DNA of 64,000 nt from contig URLR01000002.1 of NCBI GenBank assembly GCA_900548815.1, positions 48,702-112,701 on the forward strand. Reading direction: 5' to 3'. The position numbers and the translations under genes were made by a program. The DNA comes from an uncultured Collinsella sp. (GTDB taxonomy: Bacteria > Actinomycetota > Coriobacteriia > Coriobacteriales > Coriobacteriaceae). Shown here piece by piece: positions 45,220 through 53,765 of the stretch. How positions within the stretch are numbered: the first letter of the stretch is position 1; each line of letters opens with the position of its first letter. The notes under the pieces were generated by a model. The model was not told the DNA's origin and did not search any database. It saw only the letters and a program-made list of their open reading frames with translations.

Positions 45220-46603
45220 AGAGCTCCACGCTTTCGGCGCCGCTGATGGTTAGGTTGCGCTCGTAGAAGGCGGTGAGGGCGCGGATAGCGTACATCACGT
45301 CGCGCACGCCGCCGGTCTCGTAGCTCGAGTGCATGGCAAGCTGCGGCAGGCCCACGTCTACGGCATGCATGCTCGCCTGCATGTTGGACAGGTTGCCCAG
45401 GGTAGAACCACCCGCCATATCGCTCTTATTGGCGAAGGCCTGCGTGGGTACGTCGACGTCATCGCAAATAGCCTGGAACACCGCGCGGCTAAAGGCATCG
45501 GTGCAGTAGTGCTGGTTGGCGGCTTCCTTGATGACGATGCCGCCGTTAAGCACCACCTGGTTGTGGGCATCGCACTTCTCGGCGTGGTTGGGGTGCACGG
45601 CATGCGCGTTGTCGCAGCTCACGAGCATCGATGCGGCAAGGGCGCGATGGTAGGACTCGTCGTCAAAGCCCAGCGATCCGTTGATGCGGCGCAGCGCGTC
45701 GGCCAAGAACGTCGACATGGCGCCCTGCTTGGTTTCGGAGCCAACCTCCTCGTTATCAAAGCAGCAAAAGACCGAAACGTCGTGCGCGTTCTCGGCGCCC
45801 AAAAATGCCTGCAGCGAGGTGTAGGCGCAGGCCAGGTCGTCGAGCTTGGGCGTCGAGATAAACTCATCGGCCCAGCCCCAAATACGCGCATCCTGACGAT
45901 TGACCAGGAACAGATCGCGGCCCAGAATTTGCTCGGGCTCAACATCCAGCTCGTCGGCGATCAGGGCGTCAAAGTCGCCCTGCTTAAGGTCACCAGCGCT
46001 GATGAGCGGGCACAGGTCAACGGCTCGGTTGGGAGCAAAGCTCTCGTTAACGCCACGGTTCATGTGGATGGCAAGGCTCGGGATGATGGCGACCTCACGC
46101 TCGGTGGCAAGCAGACGGCTCTCAATACGGTCGCCCTCGCGCACCAACACGCGGCCCGCGAGCGCCAGCGGGCGATCGAACCAGGTGTAGTCGATCATGC
46201 CGCCGTAGGCCTCGGTGTTCAGGCGCAGCGTCTCACCCGCGCCGTCGAGCTCGGGCACGGCCTTAACCTTAAACGTCGGCGAATCGCTGTGCGACGCCGT
46301 CAGTTGAAAATGATAGTCACCGGCAACGCCGTCCTCGCCCCACGTCACGGCCAGGTCCTCGCCCACCTTAAAGGCAACAACGCTCGAGGTGTTGCGCTGC
46401 GTGTAATAACGCCCGCCCGGCTCGATATCCCACGCCGCGTTCTCGGGCAGGTAGGTAAAGCCCGCCTCGTCGAGCTCGGCCATAATGGTCGCCGCCGTAT
46501 GGAACATGCTGGGGCATGCCTCGATAAAGTCGATAAGGTCGTTGGCGGCCTCGATATCGTCGGCAGTCACGTGCACGCGCTCGGGCGTTTCCTGATCCGT
46601 CAT
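45218..46603 (-). CDS. apeB: M18 family aminopeptidase
   Basis: M18 enzymes are large zinc aminopeptidases that prefer N-terminal Asp or Glu. The start at ATG 46601-46603 with AAAGGGGAG gives 461 residues. Landmarks are TASHSDSPTFKVK (His ligand), the PKLDDLACAY segment (bridging Asp), VFCCFDNEEVGSETKQGA (catalytic Glu pair), SCDNAHAVHPNH and the C-terminal MHSSYETGGV (His ligand). Length is typical. The first 50 codons of the longer frame cross the pfk promoter region and are rejected. Confidence 0.92.
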   Translation of the reverse strand: MTDQETPERVHVTADDIEAANDLIDFIEACPSMFHTAATIMAELDEAGFTYLPENAAWDIEPGGRYYTQRNTSSVVAFKVGEDLAVTWGEDGVAGDYHFQLTASHSDSPTFKVKAVPELDGAGETLRLNTEAYGGMIDYTWFDRPLALAGRVLVREGDRIESRLLATEREVAIIPSLAIHMNRGVNESFAPNRAVDLCPLISAGDLKQGDFDALIADELDVEPEQILGRDLFLVNRQDARIWGWADEFISTPKLDDLACAYTSLQAFLGAENAHDVSVFCCFDNEEVGSETKQGAMSTFLADALRRINGSLGFDDESYHRALAASMLVSCDNAHAVHPNHAEKCDAHNQVVLNGGIVIKEAANQHYCTDAFSRAVFQAICDDVDVPTQAFANKSDMAGGSTLGNLSNMQASMHAVDVGLPQLAMHSSYETGGVRDVMYAIRALTAFYERNLTISGAESVEL

Positions 46604-46752
46604 GCTCTCCCCTTTCGCTGGGTTGATGGTCCCCTCCAGCATACCCCGCCACGCCAGCGCAGCACTCTTCATTCCGTGCTTAATTCCGCGTTGCCCACCG
46701 GCTTGCGAATTTCTAACATTGCTTACATTTCCATACGCTTGAGCTAACACGT

Positions 46753-46785
46753 TTTACCCCCGTATCAACAGTGTGCGGGGGTAAA
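46753..46785. promoter_or_regulatory. Inverted repeat in the phosphofructokinase promoter
   Basis: TTTACCCCCG (46753-46762) and CGGGGGTAAA (46776-46785) form a perfect 10-bp dyad. A TTATAA-like -10 element lies at 46798-46803, so the dyad covers the -35 region and may be an operator for a repressor. Confidence 0.5.
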
Positions 46786-46823
46786 CTTATGCGCATGTTA
46801 TAACTTGCCCGGAAGGATTCATC

Positions 46824-47903
46824 ATGCTTAGGATCGGTCTTCTTACCAGTGGCGGCGACTGCCAGGCACTCAACGCCACCATGCGCGGCATCGTCAAAAC
46901 GCTTATGACCAATAGCGAAGAACCTATCGAGATCTATGGTTTTGAGGACGGCTACCAGGGCCTTATCTACAGCAGGTTCCGCGTCATGACGCCCGCCGAT
47001 TTTAGCGGCATCCTCACCCGCGGCGGCACCATCCTGGGCACGAGCCGTACGCCGTTCAAGCGCTTGGATACTCCCGAGGCCGACGGCGTCGAAAAGGTGC
47101 CAGCGATGGTCCACACCTATCATAAGCTGCAGCTCGACTGCCTGTTTATGCTGGGCGGCAACGGCTCCACCAAGACCGCCAACCGCCTGCGCGAAGAGGG
47201 CCTCAACGTTATCGCCCTGCCCAAGACCATCGATAACGACACCTGGGGTACCGAGCTGACGTTTGGCTTTACGAGCGCCATCGACGTCGCCACCAAGTGC
47301 ATCGACGACATTCACACCACCGCCTCGAGTCACGGCCGCGTGTTTGTCATCGAGATCATGGGCCACAAGGTCGGCTGGATTCCGCTGTACGCCGGCGTCG
47401 CGGGCGGCGCGGATGTCATCTTGATTCCCGAGATCCCCTACGACATGGATAACGTCATCAAGACCATCGAGCATCGCATGGAAACCGGCAGCCGCTTTAC
47501 CATCGTGGCCGTCGCCGAGGGCACTATCTCCAAGGAGGACGCGGCGCTGTCCAAGAAGGAGTACAAGAAGAAGCTCGCCGAGCGCACGAGCCCGTCGATC
47601 GTCTACGACATCGCTAAGGAGATCGAGGCCAAGACCGGTCGCGAGACCCGCGTCGCCATCCCCGGCCACACGCAGCGCGGTGGCCAGCCCGACGCTCAGG
47701 ACCGCATCTTTGCGACCCAGTGCGGCGTCGAGGCGGCACTGGGCTGCTTACGCGGCGAGTTTGGCTACATGATTGCCCTGCGCGACGGCAAGATGTGCCA
47801 CATGCCGCTCGAGGATGTCGCCGGCAAGCTCAAGTTTGTCGACCCCCAGAGCGACCTGGTACGCGAGGCCAAGGCGCTGGGCATCAGCTTCGGCGACGAA
47901 TAG
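46824..47903 (+). CDS. pfkA: 6-phosphofructokinase (phosphoryl donor uncertain)
   Basis: This 359-residue enzyme phosphorylates fructose 6-phosphate. The fold markers are GLLTSGGDCQALNATMRG, the substrate loop IEIMGHKVGW, AEGTIS and PGHTQRGGQPDAQDR. The donor-site residues are unusual: GGNGS at 111-115 (ATP enzymes have GGDGS) and PKTIDND at 133-139, where the Lys is the residue typical of PPi-dependent enzymes (ATP enzymes have Gly). The donor could be ATP or PPi. GGAAGGA precedes ATG. The end of the gene is the outer arm of palindrome 47897-48076. Confidence 0.9.
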   Translation: MLRIGLLTSGGDCQALNATMRGIVKTLMTNSEEPIEIYGFEDGYQGLIYSRFRVMTPADFSGILTRGGTILGTSRTPFKRLDTPEADGVEKVPAMVHTYHKLQLDCLFMLGGNGSTKTANRLREEGLNVIALPKTIDNDTWGTELTFGFTSAIDVATKCIDDIHTTASSHGRVFVIEIMGHKVGWIPLYAGVAGGADVILIPEIPYDMDNVIKTIEHRMETGSRFTIVAVAEGTISKEDAALSKKEYKKKLAERTSPSIVYDIAKEIEAKTGRETRVAIPGHTQRGGQPDAQDRIFATQCGVEAALGCLRGEFGYMIALRDGKMCHMPLEDVAGKLKFVDPQSDLVREAKALGISFGDE

Positions 47904-48076
47904 TCTCGGCTGGAACCGCCCCATCGGAGGCCTCAGGGCTTACCTCCCAAATCGTCCTCGGACATGTCAGGACCCCGCCGTGCGCTTCGCGCGGCGGGGT
48001 CCTTCCGTCCTGCGGAAAGATTTGGGAGGTAAGCCCTGGGGTCTCCTGCGGCAACTAGGGAGGCCGAGGCTATTCG
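47897..48076 (+). repeat. Long nested palindrome L1
   Basis: Three nested stems: 47897-47910 with 48063-48076 (13 of 14), 47926-47953 with 48019-48046 (26 of 28), and a 12-bp inner stem AGGACCCCGCCG/CGGCGGGGTCCT with apical loop TGCGCTTCGCG. The internal loops read GTCCTCGGACATGTC and TCCGTCCTGCGGAAA, nearly identical to L2 at 60084. The outermost 5' arm is the end of pfkA itself, stop codon included. Confidence 0.85.
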
Positions 48077-48106
48077 TCTTCTTGCTGCGGGTGCCTGGGG
48101 TAGGAT

Positions 48107-48305
48107 GCGGCGTGCATTTTTGGGAGTATTCAGCAGCTGAGGATGCCTGCATACTGGATTTTGGGCGAAAGGCAGGCACTATGGGGCACATCCTGTGGAA
48201 AATGAGCGGCTCTTGAGGCGCTGGGGGCTCTTAATCAGGGCTTTCAGCGTAGTTTTGCGCGCCTGCGGACTTCGGGATGCTGAATACTCCGGAATTTGCA
48301 CGCCG
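48107..48305. repeat. Long spaced inverted repeat L5
   Basis: Segment 48107-48135 (GGCGTGCA, GGAGTATTCAGCA) is repeated in inverse at 48278-48305 (TGCTGAATACTCC, TGCACGCC), with a few mismatches between. The 140-base interior contains further hairpins (AGGATGCCTGC against GCAGGCA and CATCCT) and CCTGCGGA, which recalls the L1/L2 loop. No gene is seen in the 47904-48431 gap. Confidence 0.6.
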
Positions 48306-48333
48306 CCCCCGGGGGTACCTGTGGGCAAAAAGC

Positions 48334-48370
48334 AACCGCCCCGTCAAAGTATGCATTTGGCGGGGCGGTT
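48334..48370 (-). terminator. Terminator of the FtsX-type exporter operon
   Basis: AACCGCCCCG (48334-48343) and CGGGGCGGTT (48361-48370) pair perfectly. On the minus strand they are followed by GCTTTTTGCC. Confidence 0.75.
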
Positions 48371-48431
48371 TATGCAAAAATGCTGCAGCGGGCGCGTCGG
48401 CAGCTCGCTAGAACTTGAATCCCAGGACAGG

Positions 48432-51197
48432 TTACTCGGCGCTTTTGAGGGCGCCGACCATGTCGATCTTGTTGAGGGTACGATTGGTGGCGAGGTTGAC
48501 GATAAACGTAAAGCCAAAGGAAAGCACCACGGCGAGCACGTAGCTTAGCGGCTCGACTTCGACGTCAAAGTACAGCGACGGCATCTGCAAAATGTACGTA
48601 AAACTCTCGGCCAGCAAGCCGCCCAGTGGCACGCCCAGCGCGGCGCCAATTGCCGTGAGGATCAACGTCTCCTTGTTGACGTAATGGTGCACCTCGCCAC
48701 GGCGGAAGCCCAGCACCTTGATGGTCGCCAGCTCGCGTTCGCGCTCGGAGATATTCGTGTTGGACAGCGTAAACACCACCACAAACGATAGGCACGCCGC
48801 CATAAAGGTCACGAGCACCACGACGGAATTGATAATCGTAAAGTTCGCCTCGTAGTTCTCCCAATGCTCGGCCGTACTCGAAATCGTAAGCCAACCGTCG
48901 CTCTTAAGATTCTTGCTAAACGCAATCTGGTCGGCCGACGAGCCCTTAAGCAGCACAAAGACGCCGTTGAGGCGTGCGCTTCGACCGAACGCGCGCTCAT
49001 AGGTGCCCTGCGTCATGTAAAGCGTGTTGCCCAGATAGTTAAGCGAAATGTCACTGACTTTGACCTTGGCAACATTGAGCGACGAATCCTGGACGTGTGC
49101 CGTATCGCCCGGCTGAATCCCCAGCACCAGCTGTGAACTCTTACTCAGATACACGTCTCCGTCACGCAAAGACAGCGGCTCTTTGGACTCGTCCTCGAGG
49201 CGCACATAGTCGTCCAGGTCGTTCGTGCGGTCATCGGGCACCACGATCAGCTGCACGGTCTCGCTCTTGCCGCCAAACGTAAAGGTGACGTTGTCGGTCA
49301 TAATCGGCAGCGTCGAAGTCACGGTCACGTTGGAATCATTGGCCGCGCTGCGCTCATCCAACGCCGCGCACGTCTGCGTAAAGTCATCGGGGTTGGCGAC
49401 CGCCAGCAAGTCATAACGCGTGATATGCCCGTACTGTTTGGGCGAAAGCGCCACCGACGTATCGCGGATGCCCATACCGCAGATCACGAGCGCCGTGCAG
49501 CCGGCGATGCCGAAGATGGTCATAAAGGCGCGCTTTTTATAGCGGAATAGGTTGCGTGCAGCGACCTTGTTCAAAAAGCCCATGCGGCGCCAGATAAAGC
49601 CGATGCGCTCGAGCAAGATGCGCGAGCCAGCGCGCGGGGCCTTGGGACGCATAAGCGAGGCCGGGGTCTCGGCCATCTCGTGGCGGCAGGCGATAATCGT
49701 GGCGCCCACCACGCCCACGGCAAACAGCGCCACCGACACGAGCGACGACACGATGTCGTACGAAAGCAGCATCTGGGGCAGTGAGTACATGTCGTCGAAC
49801 ACCGTAAACAGGAACAGCGGCAGGCCCACAAATCCGATGATGTTGCCGAGCACGCCGCCGATCAGACAAGCCCACAGCGCATAGTCCACGTATTTGGACA
49901 GGATGCGTCCGCGCGAATAACCGAGTGCCTTATACAGGCCGATGAGCGTGCGCTCCTCCTCGACCATACGCGTGGCGGTGGTAAGGCTGATGAGCACGGC
50001 GACGATAAAGAAGATGAACGGGAACACCGTGGCGATGGCCTCAATTGACGAGCTGTCGCTCTCCACGCTCGAGTAGCTTGCGATGTTGCCGCGGTCCTGG
50101 ATGTACCAGGTGCATTCGCCCAGATCGGAAAGCTCGGCGCGGGCATCGGCAAACTGTTGATCGGCGGCGGCGCGACGCTGATCCAGGTCGGCTTGCGCCT
50201 GCGCACGCTCGTCGCTGCCCTCGGCCATGCGGTTGATGTTGTCCTGCTCAATCCCAAAGAGCATATTCGCCTGACGCTCAGCCGCGTCCAAGCTCGCCGG
50301 CGTGTCGACCGTCAGCTCCTGGGCGCGCGCCTTCTCACGCTCCTCGCGGATCTTCTCGATATTGCCCTTGACCTCATTGATCTTTGCCGCGTAGGAATCC
50401 GAATAGGAGTTGAGGCTCTTGGCTCCCTCGACGATCACGTGGACCGCGGAGTAGGAAGAAGATGTCGCGGCGTCCTCGCTCACATAGAACTTATAGTCCG
50501 CCGCCGAAGCAGCGCGAAAGGCGTTGACTGTCGAGTCAGAACTTACATCAGTGGGGTCGAGGACCTCAGCCGTAATGGTGTAATCGCCCGCGGCAAACTG
50601 GTCCTTGGCGCTTTGATTGGACGAGCTCGCGTCATTGGCGGCAAAACTCACCGTATCGCCGATTTTCTTGCCCGATGCCTTCAGGAACTTCGAAGTCACC
50701 GCGACTTCATCGGCGCTCTCGGGCAAATCGCCGTTCACGAGCACCGGCTGATCGATGTTCTCCTTGGAGAGACTCTGCACGACCACGCGCTCGCGCGTTG
50801 TGCCCACGGCGGTGTAGGCGGTCTCGGTGTAGATGCCCTCGGCCGTTTCGACGCCATCGACCTCTTGTATGGCGTCGAGATCATCGTCAGTCAGGCCATA
50901 GGTCGACTGCACGTTAATGTCATAGACATTTTGCTGGTCGAAGTAGGCATCAACCGACTCACACAGGTCCTCGCAACCCGCCTTAAGGCCGCACATCACG
51001 CTCACGCCAAGCGCGGTGATGACCACGATTGACAAAAAGCGCTTAAGACTGCCTCGGATTGTGCGGTAGATGCCACGGCGAAAAACCGTCGGCACCATAT
51101 CGTTTGAGCTTTGGGCAGTGCGGTAGGTCGTAAAATCCTGCTCGCGCTCCGTGTTCTGCGCGTCGCGGCGTAGGCTGTTTTGGCGGTCTTGGTCCAT
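48432..51197 (-). CDS. ABC exporter permease with two FtsX domains
   Basis: This protein of about 921 residues (ATG 51195-51197; an overlapping GTG at 51209 is possible) has an N-terminal helix and a large extracytoplasmic region with a predicted coiled coil (about 270-350, rich in Glu/Arg/Ala/Gln). Two FtsX modules then appear (FFIVAVLISLTTATRMVEEE around 400, and ACLSFVVVFTLSNTNISERE near 815), each followed by the RELATIKVLGFRRGEV or RTLIGLYKALGYSRG motif. It overlaps the stop of the ATPase gene. The type fits MacB/YhgE-like export of peptides, lipids or antimicrobials; the cargo is unknown. Confidence 0.9.
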   Translation of the reverse strand: MDQDRQNSLRRDAQNTEREQDFTTYRTAQSSNDMVPTVFRRGIYRTIRGSLKRFLSIVVITALGVSVMCGLKAGCEDLCESVDAYFDQQNVYDINVQSTYGLTDDDLDAIQEVDGVETAEGIYTETAYTAVGTTRERVVVQSLSKENIDQPVLVNGDLPESADEVAVTSKFLKASGKKIGDTVSFAANDASSSNQSAKDQFAAGDYTITAEVLDPTDVSSDSTVNAFRAASAADYKFYVSEDAATSSSYSAVHVIVEGAKSLNSYSDSYAAKINEVKGNIEKIREEREKARAQELTVDTPASLDAAERQANMLFGIEQDNINRMAEGSDERAQAQADLDQRRAAADQQFADARAELSDLGECTWYIQDRGNIASYSSVESDSSSIEAIATVFPFIFFIVAVLISLTTATRMVEEERTLIGLYKALGYSRGRILSKYVDYALWACLIGGVLGNIIGFVGLPLFLFTVFDDMYSLPQMLLSYDIVSSLVSVALFAVGVVGATIIACRHEMAETPASLMRPKAPRAGSRILLERIGFIWRRMGFLNKVAARNLFRYKKRAFMTIFGIAGCTALVICGMGIRDTSVALSPKQYGHITRYDLLAVANPDDFTQTCAALDERSAANDSNVTVTSTLPIMTDNVTFTFGGKSETVQLIVVPDDRTNDLDDYVRLEDESKEPLSLRDGDVYLSKSSQLVLGIQPGDTAHVQDSSLNVAKVKVSDISLNYLGNTLYMTQGTYERAFGRSARLNGVFVLLKGSSADQIAFSKNLKSDGWLTISSTAEHWENYEANFTIINSVVVLVTFMAACLSFVVVFTLSNTNISERERELATIKVLGFRRGEVHHYVNKETLILTAIGAALGVPLGGLLAESFTYILQMPSLYFDVEVEPLSYVLAVVLSFGFTFIVNLATNRTLNKIDMVGALKSAE

Positions 51198-51202
51198 GGG
51201 CG

Positions 51203-51904
51203 CTACCACTCGATCGTCTCGATAGGCACGGGATTTTGCTGGACCGTCTCGCTCTCCACGCGACCGTTCTTAAAGCGGATCAGGCGATCGGCCATGGGCG
51301 CCAGCGCGGAGTTGTGGGTGATGATGATGACCGTAATGCCCTGCTTGCGGCAAGTGTCCTGCAGCAGCTGCAAGATCTGCTTGCCGGTTTTATAGTCAAG
51401 TGCGCCCGTGGGCTCGTCGCACAAAAGCAGCTTGGGGTTCTTTGCCAGTGCGCGGGCAATGGACACGCGCTGCTGCTCGCCGCCCGAAAGCTGCGCGGGG
51501 AAGTTGGCGAGGCGCTCACCCAAGCCAACCTGGCAAAGCGTTTGCTCGGCATCGAGCGAATCGGGGCAGATTTGCGCCGCAAGCTCAACATTTTCGAGCG
51601 CCGTCAGGTTGGGGACCAGATTGTAGAACTGGAAGACAAAGCCGACATCGGCGCGGCGGTATTCCACGAGCTGAGCCTCGTTGGCGGAGCTCACGTCGCG
51701 CCCGTCCACCGTCACGGTGCCGGAGGTCGCCGTATCCATGCCGCCCAGAATGTTGAGCGCCGTGGTCTTGCCGGCACCCGAAGCACCCAAAATGATGGCG
51801 AGCTCGCCGCGCTCGACCGTAAAGCTCGCGCCGTCGAGTGCGTGAATGCGGGCGTCGCCCTCGCCGTATGCCTTGATGACGTCTTTGAATTCGATATAAG
51901 CCAT
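51203..51904 (-). CDS. ABC exporter ATP-binding protein (MacB/LolD class)
   Basis: This 233-residue ATPase has Walker [12 protein letters not shown], a Q-loop at [12 protein letters not shown], signature [16 protein letters not shown], Walker [17 protein letters not shown] and H-loop ITHNSAL. PTGALD and the [13 protein letters not shown] segment mark the LolD/MacB group that works with FtsX permeases. It overlaps the permease gene downstream. Confidence 0.95.
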   Translation of the reverse strand: MAYIEFKDVIKAYGEGDARIHALDGASFTVERGELAIILGASGAGKTTALNILGGMDTATSGTVTVDGRDVSSANEAQLVEYRRADVGFVFQFYNLVPNLTALENVELAAQICPDSLDAEQTLCQVGLGERLANFPAQLSGGEQQRVSIARALAKNPKLLLCDEPTGALDYKTGKQILQLLQDTCRKQGITVIIITHNSALAPMADRLIRFKNGRVESETVQQNPVPIETIEW

Positions 51905-51960
51905 CGATCGGTTCCCATCTGGTCGGATAACTCTTTAGTATTACCCATTTCGCACCGACT

Positions 51961-52004
51961 AAAAAGGGACGGGTTTATTTTGGCAGGTTCTATATGGGGA
52001 AACG
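51961..52004 (+). repeat. GGGACAGG hairpin repeat, copy 6 (truncated)
   Basis: The loop is AAAAAGGGACGGGTTTA, then TTTTGGCAGGTT and TATATGGGGAAACGG. The first arm is missing except AAAAA, and two substitutions are present, so this copy cannot form the hairpin. Confidence 0.7.
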
Positions 52005-52105
52005 GCAGCTATAGATGAGGCGCCGGGGAGGCAGAGAAATCATCGATGGGGTCAGGCCGACCGCCAAACACAACGCACGCATCTCAATCTGTCAGCCAAA
52101 TCATT

Positions 52106-52129
52106 CGAACAGCTGTTCGTTTCTATGAT
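52106..52129 (+). promoter_or_regulatory. LexA-type SOS box and -10 element before the GyrI-like gene
   Basis: CGAACAGCTGTTCG (52106-52119) is a perfect palindrome matching the Gram-positive LexA site GAAC-N4-GTTC. TATGAT at 52124-52129 is a -10 candidate, so the box would overlap RNA polymerase. The start codon is at 52176. Confidence 0.7.
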
Positions 52130-52175
52130 ATGATTCCGCTATCTAAGCAGGCCAATACGCAGAAAGGCGGCCAAC

Positions 52176-52814
52176 ATGGCGTTCGACTTTAAGAAGGAAT
52201 GCAAGGAGCTCTACAGACCTGCAAGCAAGCCGAGTATCATAACTGTCCCGCCTATGAGCTACGTTGCCGTTCGCGGAAAGGGCGACCCAAATACCGAAGG
52301 TGGCGAGTATCAAAATGCCCTGCCGCTGCTTTACGGCATCGCCTATACCGTCAAGATGTCAAAGAAAGGCTCAAGGAGTATCGAGGGCTATTTCGACTTT
52401 GTGGTACCGCCGCTCGAGGGCTTCTGGTGGCAAGACTCCCCGAGCGGCGACATCGATTATGTACGCAAGGACGATTTCAACTTTATCTCGTGCATCCGCC
52501 TGCCCGATTTCGTCACTCAGGATGACTTTGACTGGGCGGTCGCGGAAGCCACGGCCAAAAAGAAACTGGACTTTTCTGCCGTCGAGCTGCTTAAAGTTGA
52601 CGAGGGTCTCTGCGTTCAATGCATGCATACCGGACCCTACGACAGCGAGCCGGCAACCGTAGACGCCATGCATGAATATGCGACCGAGCAGGGCTATGTC
52701 CCCGACTTCTCAGACACCCGTTTACATCACGAAATCTATCTTTCCGATCCACGCAAGTGTGCGCCGGAGAAACTTAAGACCGTGGTTCGTCATCCTATCA
52801 AGCGCGCTGAATAG
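52176..52814 (+). CDS. GyrI-like small-molecule-binding domain protein
   Basis: This 212-residue protein belongs to the GyrI-like/SOUL-type family (IITVPPMSYVAVRGKGDPN, GYFDFVVPPLEGFWW, LCVQCMHTGPYDSEPATVD, LHHEIYLSDPRK). These fold into a ligand-binding barrel; the E. coli namesake GyrI (SbmC) is LexA-controlled and protects gyrase from inhibitors. The SOS-like box upstream makes a DNA-damage or drug response plausible here, by inference. AAAGGCGG precedes ATG. Confidence 0.85.
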   Translation: MAFDFKKECKELYRPASKPSIITVPPMSYVAVRGKGDPNTEGGEYQNALPLLYGIAYTVKMSKKGSRSIEGYFDFVVPPLEGFWWQDSPSGDIDYVRKDDFNFISCIRLPDFVTQDDFDWAVAEATAKKKLDFSAVELLKVDEGLCVQCMHTGPYDSEPATVDAMHEYATEQGYVPDFSDTRLHHEIYLSDPRKCAPEKLKTVVRHPIKRAE

Positions 52815-52984
52815 CGTGGAGCGTCATTTCACGCGCTGGGTTTTAAGCCAGCCAACCAGCCGCCTCCTAGGCTGTCAAGCAATTATCTTGACGCAGCCCG
52901 TCGCATCTTATAAGTTTGTTTTGCTAAAGCTGGAAAGCCTCTCAACGATGCGCAACTCCAGCTCTTTTTCTATCAAGAGGCTTA

Positions 52985-53345
52985 ATGAAATACCAGAAGT
53001 CGCGGATATCCATCAACGAACAAATAGCACTATTGACAGAAAACAAGGGTCTTAAGTGCTCTGATCAAAGCGAACTCGAGCGAGCTTTGGTCGAAGCCAA
53101 CCACTACAGACTGTCGGCCTACTGGTTTCCCTACAAAACCAAATGCAAGTCCGGGATTACCATCTTTCGCGAAGGCACAACATTCGAAACCATCATCTAC
53201 ACGTATGAATTTGACCGAGCCCTCCGGCAGTTAATGTTTGATGCGGTCGGCAGTGCGGTCGGCAGAATTGAGATCTACCTCAGAAGCAGAATTGCCTATC
53301 TTGCCTCTGAGGAACGCGGGCCTTTCTGTTACCCAGATGTCGCCA
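52985..53345 (+). pseudogene. Abi family (Abi_2-like) protein, 3'-truncated
   Basis: The first 115 or so residues match abortive-infection AbiD/AbiF proteins: INEQIALLTENKGL, ANHYRLSAYWFPYK, TFETIIYTYEFDRALRQLMF and GRIEIYLRSRIAYL. Normal members run to about 300 residues. Here similarity stops near 53345, where the sequence turns into the end of a chloride-channel gene read in another frame. The frame itself runs on to 53608 with unrelated residues. The Abi RNA-binding/HEPN-like role would be lost. Confidence 0.75.
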
Positions 53346-53559
53346 TAACGAGGCTCAACTCGGCATGCCCGTCGAGCCCTGCGCCGCACTGGGCTACGCA
53401 GCCGTCTTTGGCAGCGCCACCAATACGCTGCTCGCACCCATCCTTATTGGTTGCGAAGTCTTCGGCTTTGGTAACTTGCCGATGTTCATTATTGTCTGCG
53501 TTGTGGCTTACCTGTTCAACATGGATAAGTCCATCTACGCCCTGCAGGAGCGGGCGTAG
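53345..53559 (+). pseudogene. ClC chloride channel C-terminal fragment
   Basis: From about 53345 the plus strand encodes QLGMPVEPCAALGYAAVFGS and then TNTLLAPILIGCEVFGFG and a final hydrophobic helix, ending YLFNMDKSIYALQERA. This resembles the last two helices of ClC-type channels (EriC family). The first 80-85% of the gene is absent, so this is the scar of a deletion or insertion that joined it to the abi fragment. Confidence 0.7.
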
Positions 53560-53586
53560 ATCGATGTCCAGGCAGGTGGTCTCAGC

Positions 53587-53726
53587 AGGAAACGACGTCC
53601 CACTCTGAGGCTGTATTCCGGGACACGGTTTCCGCTTGGAACGCCATTCGGAAAGCGCATCCCGCTTTAAAACGGAATTCCGGGACGTAGTTTCCGTCTG
53701 AGCCTCCATTCGGAAAGCATGTCCCG
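53587..53726. repeat. Five alternating 16-bp motifs at 30-32 bp spacing
   Basis: The motif CGGAAA-N5-TCCCG occurs at 53587 (with A at both ends), 53619 (inverted), 53649, 53681 (inverted) and 53711. Adjacent copies pair, forming overlapping hairpins; the full period is 62 bp. The array directly follows the ClC fragment and ends 40 bases before ogt. Confidence 0.8.
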
Positions 53727-53765
53727 TTCTTTCACGGCATCTTGGCTATGCAAAGCGCTCGAGTG

